NCBI RefSeq assembly: GCF_022919115.1
Contig: NZ_CP095072.1
Location: 3,844,001-3,908,000 of the forward strand
DNA: 64,000 nucleotides
Reading direction: 5' to 3'
From: Gracilibacillus caseinilyticus
GTDB taxonomy: Bacteria; Bacillota; Bacilli; Bacillales; Amphibacillaceae
This document shows positions 55,536-64,000 of the stretch, in pieces. The translations under genes were made by a program, and so were the position numbers. Within the stretch, counting starts at the first letter, position 1, and each line of letters begins with the position of its first letter. The notes under the pieces were generated by a model. It was not told the DNA's origin. It worked only from the letters and a program-made list of their open reading frames with translations, and ran no database searches.

Positions 55536-57935
55536 TTATTTAGCTGTTACTTTCTGATACAAGTCTTTTAAGGTTGTTTCACTTTCTAATACATGGCTCC
55601 ATGGTTCTTGATAAACAGATAGCGCTTGATCCATTCTTGCATTTAATTCTGCACGTAATTGATCATCGTTGACAATCTCTTGAACATGTTCAATACCAAC
55701 ACGTTCGACATAGTGAGAAGTTCTTTCTAGGTAACTAGCATTTTCACGATAGTATTGTAGGAAAGCTGCCGTATATTCTAATACTTCCTGTTGAGTTTTT
55801 ACTTTCACTAAGAGTTCCGCTTTTCGCAGATCGGTACCACCATTTCCACCGACATATACTTCCCATACACCATCTAACCCGACAACGCCTACATCTTTAA
55901 TGCCACCTTCTGCACAGTTACGTGGACAGGCAGATACACCCATCTTTACTTTGTGTGGTGTGTTTAAACCTTCGAATTTTTTCTCTAACTGAATTCCCAT
56001 CCCAGTAGAATCCTGTGTTCCGAATCGGCAAAACTCTGCGCCGACACATGTTTTTACGGTACGAACTGACTTTCCATATGCATATCCTGAAGGCATCCCC
56101 AAGTCTTTCCACACATCTGGAAGGTCCTCTTTTTTAACTCCCAGTAAGTCAATACGCTGACCACCTGTCAGTTTGATCATACCGACATCATATTTATCGG
56201 CAACATCAGCAATTGTCCGTAAATCCTCTGCATTTGTGACACCACCATACATTCTGGGAACGACGGAATAGGTTCCATCTTTTTGGATGTTGGCATGAAG
56301 TCTTTCATTGACAAAGCGGGACTCTCGTTCGTCTTCATGTTCTTGAGGATAAACCATTCCTAAATAATAGTTAAGCGCTGGTTTACATTTAGAGCAGCCT
56401 TCTTCTGTTTTCCATTCTAAGACGTTCATGACTTCCTTCGAATAGGTTAATCCTTTTTCCTTGATCTCTGCTACTACTTCATCTCGAGTTAAGTCTGTGC
56501 AAGCACAGATCGATTCTTTCGTATCTGCTTCATACTCATCACCAAGTGTATCCGTAAGTAAATCAGAAACAAGATTCTTACAAGTACCACAAGAACGAGA
56601 TGCATTTGTTTTGCCTTTCACTTGCTCTACTGTTAATAAGCCATCGTTTTTAATCGCACTAACGATTGTGCCTTTGGATACACCGTTACAGCCACAAATA
56701 ATTTCTTCATCACTCATGGCGGCGACAACACTTTCGCCATCATCACCTGCCTGTTGACTTTCAAGATACTCTTGGACATTGGCACCTTTTTTTATCAGAC
56801 TCAGTAATTTTGTTCCTTCTTTTGTGTCACCGAAAAGAACCGCACCTGTTAATTTGTCATTCTGGACCAAAATTTTCTTATACGTATTTTGCCATTCATC
56901 AAATACTTTAATTGATTTTGTGTCTGCAGTCTCATTGATTAATCCGGTAGAGAAGACATCAACACCAGATACTTTAAGCTGTGTAGATAAAACAGATCCT
57001 TTATAGCCCTGATGGTTCATACCACATATTTGTTTTGCTAATGCTTGGCCTTGTTCATATAATGGAGCAACTAATCCATACACCATTTCTCGATGTTCGG
57101 CACATTCCCCTACTGCATAAATATTAGGAATATTCGTCTCCATATGGTCGTTAACGACGATCCCGCGATTGACTTCAACACCAGATTCCTGTGCCAACGC
57201 GATATTCGGTTTAATCCCGACCGCCATCACAACTAAATCAGCCGGAATTGCGCCACCATCTTTAAACTTCAATCCTGTTACTCTTTTTTTACCAGTAATT
57301 TCGGATGTTTGTTTTTCTAGATAAAAATTCATACCCTGTGATTCTAATTCTTTTTGCAGTAATTCCGCAGCTGCATGATCAAGCTGTCGTTCCATTAAAT
57401 AATCAGCGATATGGATAACATCGACTTCCATGCCTAAATTCAGTAAGCCTCGCGCCGCTTCTAATCCTAATAAGCCACCGCCAATTACTGCAGCACGTTT
57501 GTAATTTTTAGAAGCATCAATCATTTTTTCACAATCTTCAATATCACGGAACGCTGTCACACCTTCTTTATCTGCACCTGGCAGTGGCAACATAAACGGG
57601 TTGGAACCTGTGGCAATAATTAGATGATCATAAGCTGTTTCTTTTCCTTTATCGGTATATACCACCTGTTTTTGTTTATCAATTTTTGTTACGGTTTCCC
57701 CTGGATAAAGTAAAATTCCATTGTCTTCATACCATTGCCATTCATTTAAGGTAATATCTTTAATTTCCGTATCCCCTTGCAATACTTTCGAAAGCTGTAT
57801 CCGATTGTAATTCGGGTAAGGTTCTTTACCAAAGACCGTAATATCAAATTGGTCTGGTAATAACTGAAGAATTTCTTCGATTGCACGAATACCTGCCATC
57901 CCATTACCTATTAGTACTAGTTTTTTCTTTGCCAT
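55536..57935 (-). CDS. nasD: NAD(P)H nitrite reductase large subunit
   Basis: Siroheme nitrite reductase of 799 aa. From the N-terminus: FAD/NAD(P) reductase domain ([37 protein letters not shown]), two BFD-like [2Fe-2S] domains ([39 protein letters not shown]), and the siroheme/[4Fe-4S] domain with CVGAEFC and CPRNC. All four cluster Cys are present, so it should be active. Start at 57935 after GGGGGATTC. Divergent from nasB, which is its degenerate paralogue. Confidence 0.95.
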   Translation of the reverse strand: MAKKKLVLIGNGMAGIRAIEEILQLLPDQFDITVFGKEPYPNYNRIQLSKVLQGDTEIKDITLNEWQWYEDNGILLYPGETVTKIDKQKQVVYTDKGKETAYDHLIIATGSNPFMLPLPGADKEGVTAFRDIEDCEKMIDASKNYKRAAVIGGGLLGLEAARGLLNLGMEVDVIHIADYLMERQLDHAAAELLQKELESQGMNFYLEKQTSEITGKKRVTGLKFKDGGAIPADLVVMAVGIKPNIALAQESGVEVNRGIVVNDHMETNIPNIYAVGECAEHREMVYGLVAPLYEQGQALAKQICGMNHQGYKGSVLSTQLKVSGVDVFSTGLINETADTKSIKVFDEWQNTYKKILVQNDKLTGAVLFGDTKEGTKLLSLIKKGANVQEYLESQQAGDDGESVVAAMSDEEIICGCNGVSKGTIVSAIKNDGLLTVEQVKGKTNASRSCGTCKNLVSDLLTDTLGDEYEADTKESICACTDLTRDEVVAEIKEKGLTYSKEVMNVLEWKTEEGCSKCKPALNYYLGMVYPQEHEDERESRFVNERLHANIQKDGTYSVVPRMYGGVTNAEDLRTIADVADKYDVGMIKLTGGQRIDLLGVKKEDLPDVWKDLGMPSGYAYGKSVRTVKTCVGAEFCRFGTQDSTGMGIQLEKKFEGLNTPHKVKMGVSACPRNCAEGGIKDVGVVGLDGVWEVYVGGNGGTDLRKAELLVKVKTQQEVLEYTAAFLQYYRENASYLERTSHYVERVGIEHVQEIVNDDQLRAELNARMDQALSVYQEPWSHVLESETTLKDLYQKVTAK

Positions 57936-57972
57936 TTGTGAATCCCCCAATTTGGAAATTTATCTTAATCCC

Positions 57973-57978
57973 ATCGTA
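57973..57978 (-). promoter_or_regulatory. -10 of the nasD promoter
   Basis: Minus-strand TACGAT placed exactly so that the TnrA box at 58008-58024 is centred near -49, the activating spacing known for TnrA. Confidence 0.5.
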
Positions 57979-58007
57979 ATGCTATTAATTTCCACCTTCC
58001 ATGAATT

Positions 58008-58024
58008 TGTTAAATTTTCTGACA
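58008..58024. promoter_or_regulatory. TnrA box 1
   Basis: TGTTAAATTTTCTGACA matches TGTNA-N7-TNACA perfectly. Located between the divergent nasD and nasB genes. TnrA activates nitrate assimilation under nitrogen limitation. Confidence 0.88.
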
Positions 58025-58065
58025 TATTATTTTGTGTATCCATAATACATCTTTTCTAAAAAGGT

Positions 58066-58082
58066 CGTTACATTTTCTTACA
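58066..58082. promoter_or_regulatory. TnrA box 2
   Basis: CGTTACATTTTCTTACA matches TGTNA-N7-TNACA with a single T-to-C change at the first base. It lies 58 bp from box 1, nearer nasB. Confidence 0.8.
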
Positions 58083-58171
58083 TATACAAAGACATGTAAT
58101 AAAATCTCATGATACGCTTCGTTTATCGATAAATCGTTCGTTGTAACGCAAAACTGGGGGGAACAATCGAT

Positions 58172-60508
58172 ATGAAAAAACAGAAGCTGGTCTTGATCGG
58201 CAACGGTATGGCAGGACTAAAGACGATCGAGCACCTGCTGCAAGAGAATACTTCCTTATACGAGATGACGATATTCGGTTCTGAACCATATACAAATTAC
58301 AGTCGCATCATGTTATCTTCTGTATTGCAAGGAGATATAACTTTTGATGACATTACAATACATGATTGGAAATGGTACGAGGAAAACGAAATTACGTTAT
58401 ATCCGAATGAAACAGTTTTAGAGATTAATAGAAAAGAACAATTTGTTTATACAGATAAGAATAGAAAAGTAAATTATGATCGCCTGATAATCGCAACCGG
58501 ATCAAATCCGTTTATATTACCTCTTCCTGGTGCGAATAAAGAAGGTGTAATGGCATTTCGTACAATAGATGATTGTAAACAGATGATAGAAGCAAGCAAA
58601 AAATATAAGAAAGCTGCCGTCATTGGAGGTGGATTATTAGGACTGGAAGCTGCTCGCGGACTTCTTAACCTGGGAATGGAAGTCGATGTCATCCATTTGG
58701 CTGATCAACTGTTAAATAATCAATTGGATCAGACCGCAGGAATAATGCTGAAAAAGGAACTTGAAGTACAAGGTATGCAATTTTTGTTAGGAAAAGACAC
58801 TGCAGAAATCTATGGTGATGCACGAGCAGAAGGACTGCGTTTTAAAGATGGTACGTCGATTGAGGCTGACTTAGTGATCATGGCAGTGGGTATAAAACCA
58901 AATATCTCACTCGCTAAAGAGACCGGTTTAGAAATCAACCGCGGAATAGTCGTCGATCAATATTTACAAACAAACGATGAACATATCTACGCAGTTGGGG
59001 AATGTGCGGAACACAACGGTATCGTATATGGACTGGTTAAACCGTTATATGAGCAGGCTGATATCCTGGCAAAACAGTTAACGAAAAAAGCAGGAGTATA
59101 TCAAGGTTCTACTGTCTATACACAATTAAAAATTTCTGGTATTGATTTGTTCTCTGTCGGTCAAATCAAAGATACAGAACAAACGAAATCAATCTTTGGA
59201 TATGACGAAATTAATGGCACCTATCAAAAAGTGTTATTTGAGCAGGATAAAGCAGTTGGTGCTGTATTATATGGGGATACTTCATTAAGTGGAAGTTTGT
59301 TGGATATCATCTGGAAACGGAAGTATATACCAGATCATCAAAAACCCTCCCTTCTACAGCCGGTCAACATCAATGAATCATACGCAGCGACATTGCCACG
59401 AAATGAAAATGTCTGTACATGTAACAGTGTTTCGAAATCGTGCATTATCGAACAAGTCGTTTCTAAAGATCTACAAACTGTAGAGGATGTCAAATCCTGT
59501 ACGAAAGCGTCCAGCTCATGCGGCGGATGTAAACCTGTCGTTCAGGAGTTACTAGATTATATCCATAGTGATTATTTCCATGAAACCGTACAAGATAATC
59601 GTTTCTGTACTTGCACACCACTTACCGAAGATGAAATTGTAAGCGAAATTCAGTACAAAAAACTGACTTCCTTGTCAATGATATTTCAGGAGTTAGCGTG
59701 GAACAATGCAACTGGATGTTCTACATGTCTGCCGGCCTTAAACTATTATCTTGAAATGATTTATCCGCAGAATTTTATGAATAATCAGATCTTTTATTTA
59801 GATCCAAAAACAAATGCCATTTTAGAAACAGATGGTACGTATACGATTATTCCACAAACTTATGGGGGGATTATTCACACAAACGACCTTCATCAAGTCA
59901 GTAAACTATTACGTCATTATCAACTAGATAATATTTATATCACAACTGAACAACGCTTGAAAATTTGTCATATTCCAGAGGAGCATCTTCTCCCGCTTTG
60001 CCGTGAGCTAAATATGCTGCTTCATGGCTATACAAATTATTCCATAAAGAGTATTGCAATACCCGAGAGTAGTTGTCAATGCAATAAGCTACAACAAATC
60101 AATCTAGCCACCCAGCTTGAAAAACAGACGGAGTTCGTTAATCTGCCTTATCAGGTGACGATAAAACTATTCTGTTGCAGAGAGGAATTGGACCGACAGT
60201 ATTTTGATTTAGCCATCCTACAAACCAAAAACAGCTGGGATTTGATTACGCAGAAGGATATGCAACAACAGATTCTTTACGCTACAGACACTGCAGAAGA
60301 AATGACATTAATTCTGTTAGCGTTAATTCAATATTATCGTCAATCAGGCAACTTTCAAGAGAACCTGTTGCAATGGATTGAACGTGCAGGTCCCGTGCAT
60401 ATTCGAGAAGTATTATTAAACAGAGAATTTCACGAGATGTTGTGTTCTAACTTACAGCATGATCAAACAAAACGAAAACAAATGCTTGTGCGAAATCTTC
60501 AACCATAA
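58172..60508 (+). CDS. nasB: Assimilatory nitrate reductase electron transfer subunit
   Basis: NasB-type flavoprotein of 778 aa, homologous to NasD over its full length. The reductase domain ([30 protein letters not shown]) and both BFD-like iron-sulfur domains (VCTCNSVSK, SSCGGCKPV; FCTCTPLTE, TGCSTCLPAL) are intact. The C-terminal siroheme domain is present in length but its cluster Cys have gone: the first motif reads SSCQC and the second CCREEL. It should therefore pass electrons from NADH to NasC and not reduce nitrite. ATG follows GGGGGG. Confidence 0.92.
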   Translation: MKKQKLVLIGNGMAGLKTIEHLLQENTSLYEMTIFGSEPYTNYSRIMLSSVLQGDITFDDITIHDWKWYEENEITLYPNETVLEINRKEQFVYTDKNRKVNYDRLIIATGSNPFILPLPGANKEGVMAFRTIDDCKQMIEASKKYKKAAVIGGGLLGLEAARGLLNLGMEVDVIHLADQLLNNQLDQTAGIMLKKELEVQGMQFLLGKDTAEIYGDARAEGLRFKDGTSIEADLVIMAVGIKPNISLAKETGLEINRGIVVDQYLQTNDEHIYAVGECAEHNGIVYGLVKPLYEQADILAKQLTKKAGVYQGSTVYTQLKISGIDLFSVGQIKDTEQTKSIFGYDEINGTYQKVLFEQDKAVGAVLYGDTSLSGSLLDIIWKRKYIPDHQKPSLLQPVNINESYAATLPRNENVCTCNSVSKSCIIEQVVSKDLQTVEDVKSCTKASSSCGGCKPVVQELLDYIHSDYFHETVQDNRFCTCTPLTEDEIVSEIQYKKLTSLSMIFQELAWNNATGCSTCLPALNYYLEMIYPQNFMNNQIFYLDPKTNAILETDGTYTIIPQTYGGIIHTNDLHQVSKLLRHYQLDNIYITTEQRLKICHIPEEHLLPLCRELNMLLHGYTNYSIKSIAIPESSCQCNKLQQINLATQLEKQTEFVNLPYQVTIKLFCCREELDRQYFDLAILQTKNSWDLITQKDMQQQILYATDTAEEMTLILLALIQYYRQSGNFQENLLQWIERAGPVHIREVLLNREFHEMLCSNLQHDQTKRKQMLVRNLQP

Positions 60509-60537
60509 AGAGATTGGGTTAGAAAGGGGACAGTTCT

Positions 60538-62676
60538 ATGACAGAACTAATGCTTAAATATTTTCGCGATAAACAGCAAAAAGTGCAAACAGAAAGTATT
60601 TATGACACACAATGCCCATATTGCAGTATGCAATGCAAAATGCAACTGATCGAACAACGGGTAATTACAAGAAAAAAACATAAAACCATCGGAAAGGATA
60701 ATCCCACATCACAGGGCCGACTTTGCGTGAAAGGTATGAATGCTCATCAGCATGCGCTCCATCACGACCGGTTAAAAAAACCACTTCACAAGGTAAATGG
60801 TGTATTTGAACCGATTAGCTGGGAGCAAGCCTACCAAATTATCGCTGAACAATTTACAAAGATTCAGCAAGAAGACGGAAAAGATGCATTATCGGTCTAT
60901 GGAAGCGCCTCTATCACCAATGAAGAAGCATACTTACTCGGTAAATTCGCCCGGGTTGCATTAGAGACAAAGCATATCGACTACAATGGCAGACTATGTA
61001 TGGCTTCCGCTGCAACAGCGGCCAATATGAGTTTCGGTGTAGATCGTGGTTTTACAAATTCATTGCAAGAGGTACCTCACACCAGATGCATCATCTTAGC
61101 TGGCACCAATATAGCTGAATGCCAGCCTACCATTATGCCTTACTTTGAAAAAGCAAAGGAAAATGGCGCATTTATCATTGCGATTGATCCACGGGAAACA
61201 AGTACAACCAAATTAGCCGATTTACACATTAAAAATAAACCTGGAACAGATGTCTATATTGCCAATGCTGTTATGAAAATTCTAATCGATTTAGACTTAT
61301 TGGATCATGCATTTATTCAGGAAAGAACAGAAGACTTCCACGTAGTTCAAGACTATGTGAATACACTCCAATTAGATAAATTAGCCGATAGTGCTGGCGT
61401 ATCATTGGATGACTTGTACCAAATGGCGCTTGTGTTCGGGCGCGAATCATCTGGAATGGTTTTTACAGCTCGTGGTATTGAACAACAAATTAATGGTACC
61501 GATACAGTGCGCGCCTTCTTAAATCTTCTACTTGCAACAGGCAAAATTGGTAAACCCTATTCCGGCTACGGTGCAATCACAGGCCAAGGAAATGGACAAG
61601 GCGCACGGGAGCATGGCCAAAAAGCAGACCAGTTACCAGGCTATCGGTTAATCGAGAATGAACAGGATCGGCAATACATCGCCAATGTATGGGGGGTTAC
61701 AGCAGAACAATTGCCTCGTAAGGGAGTTTCCGCCTATGAAATGTTTGAGCGTATCATAGATGGTGAGATTACCAGTATGTTCGTCATGTGTTCCAATCCC
61801 GTTGTTTCTAATCCTAACGCCAACCTTATTAAAAAAGCCCTGAAACAGTTAAAGTTTTTAGTGGTAACGGATCTGTTTCTCTCTGAAACTGCGAAGTTAG
61901 CGGATCTAGTATTACCTGCCACTTCCTATTTAGAAGATGAAGGTACTTTAACGAACGTCGAAGGACGTGTCCTATTACGCGAAGCCAGTTATCCTATCCA
62001 AGGAGAAGCCAAGCATGATTGGCAAATTCTTTGTGAAATAGCAAGTATATTAGGAAAGAAGCAATATTTTGATTTCGAAAATGCAGAAGCAATCTTTGAG
62101 GAGCTGCGTATCGCAAGCAAAGGCGGTAAAGCAGATTATTCTGGCATAACCTATCAGCGTTTAAGACAGGAGAAAGGAATCCTTTGGCCCTGCCCTGATA
62201 CCAGGCACAAAGGAACAGAGCGCTTGTTTGAAGAATCATTTGCTCATCCAAATGGAAAAGCAAAAATGGTAGCTATTCCTTGTCAAAGCAAACAATTGAA
62301 GCCCGTACCGACTGAACAATATCCATTGTTTTTAACAACTGGCAGAGTAATGAGTCACTATTTAACTGGTGAACAAACGAGAAAAAGTCCTTCACTTGCG
62401 GCTCGTGATTTCGAGGCATTTGTAGAAATACATCCAGATACTGCAGCTAAATATAGTATTCAACCTAACTCACTTGTTCGGATCACATCTGAACAAGGAT
62501 GGATCGTTGTCAGAAGCAGATATTCTTCTACCATTCGCCAAGACACTGTTTTCGTTCCATTTCATTGGACAGAAGATCAAAATGTAAATCGACTTGTGGC
62601 CGATCAACTGGATCCCTATTGTAAAATGCCCGGGTTTAAAATGAATGTCGTCCGACTCAGCCCGATAGATGGCTAA
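60538..62676 (+). CDS. nasC: Assimilatory nitrate reductase catalytic subunit
   Basis: Molybdopterin oxidoreductase of 712 aa reducing nitrate to nitrite in the cytoplasm. The N-terminal [4Fe-4S] site CPYCSMQC plus GRLCVKG, molybdopterin regions (NGRLCMASAATA, GQGNGQGAREHGQKADQLPGY) and the C-terminal dinucleotide-binding domain (LFLTTGRVMSHYLTGEQT) are visible. No Tat signal, consistent with a cytoplasmic Nas enzyme. Follows nasB by 29 bp. Confidence 0.95.
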   Translation: MTELMLKYFRDKQQKVQTESIYDTQCPYCSMQCKMQLIEQRVITRKKHKTIGKDNPTSQGRLCVKGMNAHQHALHHDRLKKPLHKVNGVFEPISWEQAYQIIAEQFTKIQQEDGKDALSVYGSASITNEEAYLLGKFARVALETKHIDYNGRLCMASAATAANMSFGVDRGFTNSLQEVPHTRCIILAGTNIAECQPTIMPYFEKAKENGAFIIAIDPRETSTTKLADLHIKNKPGTDVYIANAVMKILIDLDLLDHAFIQERTEDFHVVQDYVNTLQLDKLADSAGVSLDDLYQMALVFGRESSGMVFTARGIEQQINGTDTVRAFLNLLLATGKIGKPYSGYGAITGQGNGQGAREHGQKADQLPGYRLIENEQDRQYIANVWGVTAEQLPRKGVSAYEMFERIIDGEITSMFVMCSNPVVSNPNANLIKKALKQLKFLVVTDLFLSETAKLADLVLPATSYLEDEGTLTNVEGRVLLREASYPIQGEAKHDWQILCEIASILGKKQYFDFENAEAIFEELRIASKGGKADYSGITYQRLRQEKGILWPCPDTRHKGTERLFEESFAHPNGKAKMVAIPCQSKQLKPVPTEQYPLFLTTGRVMSHYLTGEQTRKSPSLAARDFEAFVEIHPDTAAKYSIQPNSLVRITSEQGWIVVRSRYSSTIRQDTVFVPFHWTEDQNVNRLVADQLDPYCKMPGFKMNVVRLSPIDG

Positions 62677-62739
62677 CAGAGATGACTAATATATATCACC
62701 TCTATATACCAACACTCACCGTTATAAAGGAGTAATACG

Positions 62740-64000
62740 ATGACTAGTATAAATCAGGATTATCAAGGTCAGAAACAGATGCTGACAATTGCTACAATAG
62801 CCTTTTTTATCAGTGTTATGGTTTGGTTCAATATGGCACCTTTCCAGTCTTCGATTCAAGATCAACTTTCGCTTACAAAAGATGAAATAGGTGCATTGAT
62901 GATTGTTAACCTGGCATTAAGTATCCCAGGAAGAATCATTTTTGGACGATTAGTTGATCGATATGGGCCAAAGAAAGTATTTTCTATATTCTTAATCATA
63001 ATGAGTATGCCCTGCTTTCTATTTGCGATCGGTACATCTTATATTCAGCTGCTTATCTCCAGATTGATCTTAGGTACTATTGGTGCCAGCTTTGTGATCG
63101 GAATCAGAATGGTATCTGAATGGTATCCAAATCATCAATCCGGTCTGGCGCAAGGTATCTATGCAGGGTGGGGGAATTTTGGTTCTTCTTTTGCAGCACT
63201 TACTCTCCCCTCTCTTGCTTTGTTTTTCGGAGGAGATAACGGCTGGCGCTATGCAATATTTATCACTGGTCTTCTTGCGTTAATCTATGGCTTGTTTTTC
63301 CATTTCAAAGCTAAAGATACACCTGAATGGAAAACATTTCATTATACGAATACAGCCAATCCTATAAAAGCAACCAGTTCGACTGACCTTGTTTTCCTCA
63401 TGTTGTTAAACTTTCCTGTATATGGCGGGTTTGCTATTTTAATCTGGACACTGGAAAATACATCGGTATTACCATCAAATCTGGCCAAAATACTATACGG
63501 AGGCATTGCCGTATTTTATATCTTCAACATGCGAAAAAGATGGAAAGAGAACCAAGTATATTTACAAAAAAAGATACCCTCTAAAGAGAAGTTTTCCATG
63601 AAGAATGTTGCTATATTAAGCTTAGGTTATTTCTCAACATTCGGCTCCGAATTAGCGATTATTTCAATGCTGCCAATGTTTTTCCAGGAAACATTTGCGA
63701 TCACCACAGTCTTTGCAGCAGCGATTGCCTCCAGCTTTGCTTTTACTAACCTTATTGCTCGTCCTGCTGGTGGCTGGCTGAGTGATCGATTCGGACGGAA
63801 AAAAGTAACATTGCTGCTATTAGCTGTACTTACCTGTCTCTATCTATTAATGACGTTAATTAATAGCAGTTGGCCAATATTCTTAGCATTAATGATTACA
63901 GTTTGTTGCTCGTTTGTAAGTCAAGCTGCTTCTGGGGCCATATTCTCGATGGTCTCTCATGTCAAACAAAATCAAACCGGTCAAATTGCTGGTATGGTTG
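62740..64000 (+). CDS. nasA: Nitrate transporter, NarK/NasA family (partial)
   Basis: First 420 codons of a major-facilitator nitrate transporter; the 3' end lies beyond the window. The NNP signature appears as AGWGNFGSSFA near residue 145 and a second helix motif as RPAGGWLSDRFGRKK. About 11 hydrophobic segments are visible. ATG follows AAAGGAG, 63 bp after nasC, so it is third in the nasBC operon. It provides nitrate for NasBC. Confidence 0.92.
   Translation, partial: MTSINQDYQGQKQMLTIATIAFFISVMVWFNMAPFQSSIQDQLSLTKDEIGALMIVNLALSIPGRIIFGRLVDRYGPKKVFSIFLIIMSMPCFLFAIGTSYIQLLISRLILGTIGASFVIGIRMVSEWYPNHQSGLAQGIYAGWGNFGSSFAALTLPSLALFFGGDNGWRYAIFITGLLALIYGLFFHFKAKDTPEWKTFHYTNTANPIKATSSTDLVFLMLLNFPVYGGFAILIWTLENTSVLPSNLAKILYGGIAVFYIFNMRKRWKENQVYLQKKIPSKEKFSMKNVAILSLGYFSTFGSELAIISMLPMFFQETFAITTVFAAAIASSFAFTNLIARPAGGWLSDRFGRKKVTLLLLAVLTCLYLLMTLINSSWPIFLALMITVCCSFVSQAASGAIFSMVSHVKQNQTGQIAGMV

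Overview
The window comes from a low-GC, Gram-positive, spore-forming Bacillaceae chromosome. Gene families and local order resemble Bacillus subtilis (the ykuE/ykuL/ykyB/dapH/dapL/patA neighbourhood, ilv-leu, splAB, nas genes). The repeat style recalls halotolerant genera such as Gracilibacillus, Oceanobacillus or Virgibacillus, but I cannot fix the genus. No rRNA, tRNA, CRISPR array, prophage or transposase gene was seen.

Layout. 0-4.7 kb: heterodimeric ABC exporter and a divergent MscS channel. 5-11.6 kb: acetyl-pathway diaminopimelate genes (dapL, dapH, patA) interspersed with a CBS protein, a Tat-exported phosphoesterase, a Sco protein, YkyB and a Spo0E-like phosphatase. 12-15.9 kb: a poorly known envelope set (zinc-ribbon membrane protein, anchored HtrA-like protease, lipoprotein). 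16-18.3 kb: sporulation operon yhcN/ylaJ-type lipoprotein, spoVAC, spoVAD, spoVAE. 18.7-20.2 kb: oxidoreductase plus DUF6884 protein. 20.4-28.9 kb: ilvBNC-leuABCD behind a CodY-like site and a T-box. 29.3-32.3 kb: YteA-like zinc finger, DUF421 protein, splB and splA. 32.3-39.6 kb: nucleoside catabolic operon nupC-pdp-xapX-drm-pupG-cdd-deoC with a GntR regulator and three matching palindromes. 39.8-45.9 kb: htpG under a perfect CIRCE element, an Aquifex-type aconitase with a tiny zinc protein, lactonase and small membrane proteins. 45.9-49.5 kb: YtrA-type GntR regulator, ABC ATPase, permease and ECF sigma factor. 50-64 kb: mhqD, siroheme genes and the nitrate/nitrite assimilation cluster, with nasD-nasE-sumT-sirB-trpD2-like on one strand and nasB-nasC-nasA on the other, around two TnrA-type boxes. 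nasA runs off the window end.

How the genes work together. SumT, SirC and SirB make the siroheme needed by NasD. NasA, NasB/NasC and NasD/NasE import nitrate and reduce it to ammonium. The dap genes supply lysine and cell wall precursors, and dipicolinate, which the SpoVA proteins move into spores, branches from the same pathway. The deo operon imports and degrades nucleosides to central metabolites.

The least explained part is the intergenic DNA. It holds a family of palindromic elements with terminal inverted repeats (five copies, one pair of ends showing a compensated base change), a GGGACA-bounded element, two different repeat arrays with a period of about 52 bp, and several small ORFs with good ribosome binding sites that I annotate as candidate genes.
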